From the NCBI GenBank assembly GCA_009692185.1, contig SHZT01000011.1, forward strand, positions 1-64,000: 64,000 nucleotides of DNA, in the 5' to 3' direction. Within the stretch, counting starts at the first letter, position 1. Each line of letters starts with the position of its first letter. The translations under genes and the position numbers were made by a program. Source of the stretch: Gemmatimonadota bacterium (GTDB lineage: Bacteria > Gemmatimonadota > Gemmatimonadetes > Gemmatimonadales > GWC2-71-9). Shown here one piece after another: positions 59,321 to 64,000 of this stretch. Below the pieces are notes generated by a model. It ran no database searches and had not been told where the DNA came from. It saw nothing but the letters and a program-made list of their open reading frames with translations.

Positions 59321-62300
59321 ATGAACACCTTACAGAGTCCGATCACCAGGTTGCTAACGATGGGCGGTGTGCTTGCCTGCTTGTGCCTGCCCGGGCAGGC
59401 CTTCGCCCAGGGAACCGTGAACGGGAAGGTGGTAGATCAGAGCGGGCAGCGGCCGATCCCCTTGGCGACGGTGGTCGTGCAGGGGACGACCCTGCAGGCG
59501 CAGACGGACGTCGCGGGCAGATTCGTAATCCGCAATGTCCCGGTGGGAATAAAGGTGTTGTCGGTGCGAATCATCGGCTTCCGTCCGGTGCAGCAAAGCG
59601 TTGAAGTGCGGTCCGGCGCGTCGACCGTCGCCGATTTCACGCTGGAAGCTCAGTCGGTGATGCTGGACCAAATTGTCGTGACCGGCACCGCGGGCGGCAC
59701 CCAGCGCCGCGCGGTCGGGACCGATGTGTCGCGGATAGCCGCCGCAGCGGATGTCGTGCTGGCGACGGGCGCCCAGACCGCGCAGTCGCTCATTTCCGGC
59801 CGGGCGGCAGGCGTCCAGGTTCAGCTTCCTTCAGGTGAGGTCGGCGGCGGCGGCGCCATTCGCATGCGCGGCGTGGGGTCCCTGACCCTGGGAACCGACC
59901 CGATTCTCTTCGTCGATGGGGTGCGGGTGAATAACAGCGCCGGCGGGGCCAGTGGAACGCGCAGTTCCCGCGACATGAGCCGGATGAACGACTTCAAGGC
60001 CGAAGACATCGAGAGCATCGAAATCATCAAGGGCCCGGCGGCAGCGACGCTGTACGGTACGGAAGCGTCGGCCGGCGTCATCCAGATCATCACCAAGCGT
60101 GGCGTGAGCGGAGCCCCCAAGTTCGAAATTGTGATGCGCCAAGGCGTCAACTTCCTGATGAACCCGGTGAGCCGCCTCGACTGGAGCTATTTCATCAACC
60201 CGGGAGTGGACATCACCTGCGGGCCCGCGACCGGCCCCGCCTGTCTCTCCGCGCCCAACCCCGCCAAGGCCGGCGTGCTCGAGAAGTGGCACCCGATTCT
60301 CAGCGATCGGGAGAGAGGCTATTCGGAGTGGCTGCAGAAAGGCCCGATTCAGGAATACCAAATGAATGTGACGGGCGGACAAGATCGGGTTCGCTATTAC
60401 GTCGGGGGTAACTACGGTTACTCGGAAGGCTACGTTGACTGGAATTGGTTCCGTGACGGCGGGCTGCGAGCCAACCTCGACGTGAACCTGAGTTCCAATA
60501 TGGACGTCAAGATCAATACGAGCGTCAGCAAGTCCAACCGCCGGGCCGGCATGACGCCCAGCCCGTACTCCCTTCCCACCGCGTGGCCCTACGGCCACCC
60601 CCTTCGGCTCCAGACCCGGGGATACTACTCCGCCACGCCGGAGCAGGAGCGGCAGATCGAGGTCACCTCTGTCGCCAACCGCTCCACGAACAGCATCCAG
60701 TTGCTCCACAAGCCATTCAAATGGCTGAATCAGCGCGTGGTGCTGGGCTATGACTTCACCGATGAGGGCAACGATGTGCTCTTCAACGCCCTGATCGAAG
60801 GCGCGACTCACCCGGTATTCGGGGCGCTGGCGCAAGGGGACCGGCGAGGTGAAACGATCCGCTCCACCTACACCTCGGGGGACTATTCGCTGACGGGGCG
60901 CGCGAACATCCTGCCTGCCCTGGCGAGTGCGACGTCTGCCGGCATGCAGTATTACAAGCGGCAGACCGAGACCCAGACTCTGAGGGGGCAGAACTTCGCG
61001 GCCCCGGGGCTCACGGCGTTCAGCGCCGCGGCCGTGACGAGTGCCAGCGGCAGCTGGGTTGAGAACGCGTCCCTGGGTTTGTACATCCAGCAGCAGCTCG
61101 AATGGAAAAACCGTATTTTCCTCACCGCCGCCCTGCGGGGTGACGACAACAGCGCTTTCGGGGTCGATTACAATGCCGCGCTCTACCCGAAGCTGAGCGC
61201 CTCCTGGGTGCTCAACGAGGAGCCGTTCTGGCCGCTGCCGGTAATCAACACGTTCCGCGTGCGCGGGGCCTGGGGAAAAGCGGGTCGGCAACCTTCGACG
61301 TTCGCCGCCGTGACGCTGTACAACCCCGGTACCGGCCCCGGCAACCTGCCGGTGGTATTCCCGGGCTCCCTCGGAAACCCGGACCTCGGGCCCGAAGTCG
61401 GCGAGGAAATGGAATTGGGATTCGAGGCGAGTGCACTCGACGACCGCGTCGGCATCAATTTCAGCTATTACAACAAGGTCACGAAGGACGCCCTGCTCAG
61501 CCAGCCGGTCGCAAATTCGACGGGCTTCTTCAGCAGCAAGACCGTCAACCTTGGCAAGATCCAGAACAACGGCATCGAGGCGGCGTTGAGCCTCGGGATC
61601 CTCCGGCTGGAAAAGCTCCGGTGGGACTTCTCCTTCAACATCGCGACCAACAAGAATCGGATCCTCGACCTGGGCCCGAACTACGTTCCCGTGACGATCG
61701 GCAATCACCGCAACCTGGTCGGGTATCCCATCGGGAGCGAGTGGCACGCGAAAGTGGTGAGTGCGCAGTGGGACCGCGTCAACAAGAAAGCCATCAACCC
61801 CATGTGCCAAACGGCAGACGGGGGAACCAAGCCCTGCGACGCGACCGGCTATGCCGACCAGATCTACACGGGGCGCTCGGGCACGCCGAAGTTTTTCGGC
61901 GGCCTGAGCAGCACGGTGACCCTGTTCCGACACCTCCGCCTGTTCGGCAACGTGGACTACGTTGGCGGTCACATCATCCAGTATCACGGGCTCGGGGCGG
62001 CGCACCCCGTCATGAACAACACCTACGAGATGAACGGTGACCCGCTGAACGGAGTCGACCCCGACCCGGTGGTGTGGTTCTATGCTCGCAGTCCCAACCC
62101 CTCCTTCAGCGCGGGCAATGCGCATGTGCTGGGGGACTACAACGCCGGTTTCGCGCGGATACGGGACTTGTCCGTGAGCTGGGACCTCCCGGCTTCGGTG
62201 GCGCGGCGCATCGGCGCTTCCCGCGCTTCGTTCACCGCTTCCGGCAAGAACCTCTGGTTCCTCTGGTGGGAGCAGAAGAAACGGTTCGGCCGGCTGGTGG

Positions 62301-62395
62301 GCGATCCCGAGGCCGGCGTCAGCGGGAGTACGGGTGGGGTCGCGCAGTTCTATCCCTCGACCTCGGTGTCGGCCTCGCTCCGGCTGAGTTTCTAA
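59321..62395 (+). CDS. SusC/RagA-type TonB-dependent receptor
   Basis: A 1024-aa outer-membrane receptor. Signal peptide (about 1-29, ending QAFAQ), carboxypeptidase-regulatory-like domain (about 31-110: GTVNGKVVDQSGQRPIPLAT), plug domain (about 125-262: AQTAQSLISGRAAGVQVQLP, LFVDGVRVNN, YGTEASAGVIQIITKRG), then a long 22-strand-type barrel ending STSVSASLRLSF with the terminal Phe of outer-membrane proteins. SusC receptors import oligosaccharides or peptides with a SusD lid. No TonB box is clear before the regulatory domain. The start is ATG 59321 with GGAGA 5 nt upstream. Confidence 0.95.
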   Translation: MNTLQSPITRLLTMGGVLACLCLPGQAFAQGTVNGKVVDQSGQRPIPLATVVVQGTTLQAQTDVAGRFVIRNVPVGIKVLSVRIIGFRPVQQSVEVRSGASTVADFTLEAQSVMLDQIVVTGTAGGTQRRAVGTDVSRIAAAADVVLATGAQTAQSLISGRAAGVQVQLPSGEVGGGGAIRMRGVGSLTLGTDPILFVDGVRVNNSAGGASGTRSSRDMSRMNDFKAEDIESIEIIKGPAAATLYGTEASAGVIQIITKRGVSGAPKFEIVMRQGVNFLMNPVSRLDWSYFINPGVDITCGPATGPACLSAPNPAKAGVLEKWHPILSDRERGYSEWLQKGPIQEYQMNVTGGQDRVRYYVGGNYGYSEGYVDWNWFRDGGLRANLDVNLSSNMDVKINTSVSKSNRRAGMTPSPYSLPTAWPYGHPLRLQTRGYYSATPEQERQIEVTSVANRSTNSIQLLHKPFKWLNQRVVLGYDFTDEGNDVLFNALIEGATHPVFGALAQGDRRGETIRSTYTSGDYSLTGRANILPALASATSAGMQYYKRQTETQTLRGQNFAAPGLTAFSAAAVTSASGSWVENASLGLYIQQQLEWKNRIFLTAALRGDDNSAFGVDYNAALYPKLSASWVLNEEPFWPLPVINTFRVRGAWGKAGRQPSTFAAVTLYNPGTGPGNLPVVFPGSLGNPDLGPEVGEEMELGFEASALDDRVGINFSYYNKVTKDALLSQPVANSTGFFSSKTVNLGKIQNNGIEAALSLGILRLEKLRWDFSFNIATNKNRILDLGPNYVPVTIGNHRNLVGYPIGSEWHAKVVSAQWDRVNKKAINPMCQTADGGTKPCDATGYADQIYTGRSGTPKFFGGLSSTVTLFRHLRLFGNVDYVGGHIIQYHGLGAAHPVMNNTYEMNGDPLNGVDPDPVVWFYARSPNPSFSAGNAHVLGDYNAGFARIRDLSVSWDLPASVARRIGASRASFTASGKNLWFLWWEQKKRFGRLVGDPEAGVSGSTGGVAQFYPSTSVSASLRLSF

Positions 62396-62407
62396 CGGTC
62401 CGCGGCC

Positions 62408-62505
62408 GCCGGCCTCATGGCGGGGCCGGCAGCCAACGAGCGGAGCTCGCCGGCGAAAACGCATTTCGCCCCTAACTAACGAAAGTGGTGGCGGGGTCTC
62501 CCCGC
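62408..62505 (+). other. hairpins between susC and susD
   Basis: The 134-nt gap between the receptor and its lipoprotein holds two stem-loops: GCCGGCC (62408-62414) with GGCCGGC (62424-62430), and GCGGGG (62491-62496) with CCCCGC (62500-62505) around a 3-nt loop. Neither is followed by a U run. They could lower the yield of the downstream message or stabilise the susC end, as seen in other SusC/SusD pairs; the sequence does not decide. Confidence 0.4.
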
Positions 62506-62529
62506 GAGCCATGATGAGGAGGGACAGCT

Positions 62530-63882
62530 ATGTGGTGTTCTGGTCAATCCGCTGGCATTGGAAGAAAGCCGGCAACTCGTCTTTGGAAAGCCGCGGCCGT
62601 CGCCGCGCTGGCGGGCAGCTTTGGGTGTAGTTCCTTGTTGGACGTCTCCCTGCCCGGAAACATCCCGGCATCACAGCTCGACGATCCGGGTTTCGCCGAC
62701 GTTCTGACCCGAAGCGTGATCGCGGAGTATGAATGCGCCCTGTCAGAGCATGCGGGGGCCCAGGGTCTGTTCGGCACGGAAATGCGGCAATCCGGCAACC
62801 TCGCCGGCCGGGACCATTTCCATAATCGCATCGAGGGTAACGTCCAGGGCGCTTCCGATTGCAGCGGTGCTTCCGTCGTCTTCGGTACGTCGGGCGCCCA
62901 GTTTATTGCCATGGCCTACGGCCGCGACGTTGCGCGCCGGTACGAAGCCCGGACCGATGCCGAGCAGCCGAACCGGCTCCGGCATCTCGCCACCGCCACG
63001 ATCTACACGGCGTATGCCGTCACGATTTTCGGCCAGGGCTATTGTTCGGCGGTATTCGAGGCGAATGGTACGGAGCAGACCCCGAAACAGATGCAGGCGA
63101 TCGCGGAAACGTGGTTTACCAACGGCTTGACGGCCGCGACGACGCTGGGAGACGCGAACCTGATCAACCTGGCGAGGCTGGGGCGGGCGCGCGTTCGGAA
63201 CTACCTGGGCAACTCTGCCGGTGCTATCGCCGATGCCACGGTGATACCCAACACTTTCTCCGTTGATGGCACGCGTGCCGCCACCCCGCTCACCCGGAAC
63301 AACAGAATCTATGGCGAGACGTGGAGGGACCGGCACGTCACCATCCATCCGTCGTTCTACAACCTGGCGATCAGCAACACCACCGGTCGCTTCGTGCCGC
63401 TGGGGGCGGATGCAACGGCGGATCCGCGGGTACAGGTTGTTCAACCAACCCCGGGCGCCAAAGGCACGGATGGCACCACGGACGCCTGGTATCCCAACAA
63501 GGCCAATGCCGCGCAGTCGCCGACTCGCATGGCGAGCTACGCGGAGGCACAGCTCATCATCGCCGAGGGGCGCATTCGGCAGGCCACTCCTGACCTCCCG
63601 GCGGCGTACGCCGCCATCAACGCGGCTCGCGCCCGGAGGACGATCGTCGCCTACACTCCGGTGGCCCCGACCGACGCTGTTGAGGCCTTGAACACACTCC
63701 TCGAGGAACGCCGGCGCGAGTTGTTCCTGGAAGGTTTCTGGACGGCAGACATGATACGCTACCCCGGCCGCTCGATGACGCAGTGGGACGAGGGCCTGAA
63801 CCACCAAGGCCAGGGGACATACCGCGCGCTCTACTGTATCCCATTGTCCGAGCGCGAGCGGACCAACAATCCCAACCTGTGA
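62530..63882 (+). CDS. SusD/RagB family lipoprotein
   Basis: A 450-aa surface lipoprotein that forms the lid over the SusC barrel and binds the ligand. The leader ends in a lipobox-like GSFGCSS with Cys33, followed by LLDVSLPGNIPASQLDDP, a typical SusD N-terminus. TPR-like helical pairs follow, and the C-terminal RRRELFLEGFWTADMIRYPG motif is the family hallmark. The start is ATG 62530 after a strong GAGGAGGGA site. Nothing in the pair reveals the imported ligand, and no hydrolase follows in the window. Confidence 0.94.
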   Translation: MWCSGQSAGIGRKPATRLWKAAAVAALAGSFGCSSLLDVSLPGNIPASQLDDPGFADVLTRSVIAEYECALSEHAGAQGLFGTEMRQSGNLAGRDHFHNRIEGNVQGASDCSGASVVFGTSGAQFIAMAYGRDVARRYEARTDAEQPNRLRHLATATIYTAYAVTIFGQGYCSAVFEANGTEQTPKQMQAIAETWFTNGLTAATTLGDANLINLARLGRARVRNYLGNSAGAIADATVIPNTFSVDGTRAATPLTRNNRIYGETWRDRHVTIHPSFYNLAISNTTGRFVPLGADATADPRVQVVQPTPGAKGTDGTTDAWYPNKANAAQSPTRMASYAEAQLIIAEGRIRQATPDLPAAYAAINAARARRTIVAYTPVAPTDAVEALNTLLEERRRELFLEGFWTADMIRYPGRSMTQWDEGLNHQGQGTYRALYCIPLSERERTNNPNL

Positions 63883-64000
63883 AACGCGGTAGTCGGAGCC
63901 CTTACCGGTCGCTCGAGCACGTAGCGTAGAAGGTCGGCTCGGTTCCCGTGGACCCCGGGTTGCCCGGTATCCTTGGCAACCCGGTTGAAGCCCTTCCAAC
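63883..64000 (+). other. 3' region of the susCD operon with a hairpin
   Basis: 118 nt after the SusD stop without a recognisable gene. A perfect 10-bp stem, CCGGGTTGCC (63955-63964) and GGCAACCCGG (63975-63984) with a 10-nt loop, is present. No U tract follows (TTGAAG), so a terminator role is possible but weak. The window ends 16 nt later. Confidence 0.4.

Noticed and set aside
62408-62505. Rho-independent terminator between susC and susD
   Set aside because: Stems exist but no U tract follows, and susC/susD pairs are usually co-transcribed; left as unassigned hairpins.
59831-62512. An 893-aa minus-strand open frame opposite susC
   Set aside because: High-GC shadow of the receptor gene; no domain, and composition typical of antisense frames.
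1-64000. CRISPR array, insertion sequence or prophage
   Set aside because: No regularly spaced repeats, transposase, integrase or phage structural gene was found.

Overview
The window is 64 kb of dense, high-GC bacterial chromosome. No rRNA, phage, transposase or CRISPR array is visible. The organism is probably a soil-type Gemmatimonadota. This is inferred from the SusC/RagA-type TonB receptor with its SusD partner, three TonB-plug-like proteins that lack a barrel, a bacillithiol gene (bshA), an oxalate/formate-type carrier, a TRAP system with a TatT lipoprotein, frequent GTG and TTG starts, and many 4-nt gene overlaps. No rRNA or universal marker in the window settles the phylum, and a neighbouring phylum such as Acidobacteriota cannot be excluded.

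Layout. 1-41: a cut tRNA-Ser(GGA). 220-1960: an exported dienelactone-hydrolase-like protein and a barrel-less plug protein. 2027-10919 (+): an oxalate/formate-type antiporter, a ketopantoate-reductase-like enzyme, a TRAP transporter (TatT, DctP, fused DctQM), an AMP-forming acyl-CoA synthetase resembling oxalate-CoA ligase, and an outer-membrane barrel whose signal peptide lies in another frame. 10970-11487 (-): a hotdog thioesterase and tRNA-Ser(CGA). 11546-16892 (+): a 2-hydroxyacid dehydrogenase, then pyrR-pyrB-pyrC, a class II aldolase and a zinc-ribbon coiled-coil protein. rpsT follows on the minus strand.

17311-33737 (+) holds 17 genes with no gap larger than 27 nt: site-2 protease, scpA, scpB, pseudouridine synthase, a MoxR/DUF58/BatA-E module with BatB and BatC fused, mutL, miaA, bshA, uppP, birA and coaX. 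It looks like a housekeeping super-operon read from an almost leaderless promoter.

33832-48490 is accessory redox and catabolism. On the plus strand are a PQQ-type sugar dehydrogenase, a CxxCH protein with a propeller-like C-terminus, and an orphan family-3 solute-binding protein, a set that recalls the dehydrogenase/cytochrome/J-protein sets of methanol oxidation. Converging on it from the minus strand is an 11-gene block. It begins with a family III CoA-transferase, HMG-CoA lyase and a ScoAB CoA-transferase, together able to take free 3-hydroxy-3-methylglutarate to acetyl-CoA and acetoacetyl-CoA. It continues with a DUF6351-like hydrolase, two sulfocyanin-like cupredoxins (one missing a copper ligand), a Tat-exported flavin amine oxidase, two small membrane proteins and a periplasmic protein.

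48774-63882 holds a cupin, a CocE/NonD hydrolase, a DASS carboxylate transporter, a plug protein with a membrane tail, an SdpC-SdpA-SdpB antimicrobial-peptide operon, a minus-strand operon of three lipoproteins (cupredoxin-like, mini-plug, monoheme cytochrome c), and a divergent SusC/SusD pair. The strongest leads are the Sdp operon at 54169-56243, the amine oxidase/sulfocyanin operon at 38900-42717, and the sugar dehydrogenase/cytochrome/solute-binding set at 34237-38875. No dedicated DNA-binding transcription regulator is visible anywhere in the window; PyrR is the only recognisable regulator.
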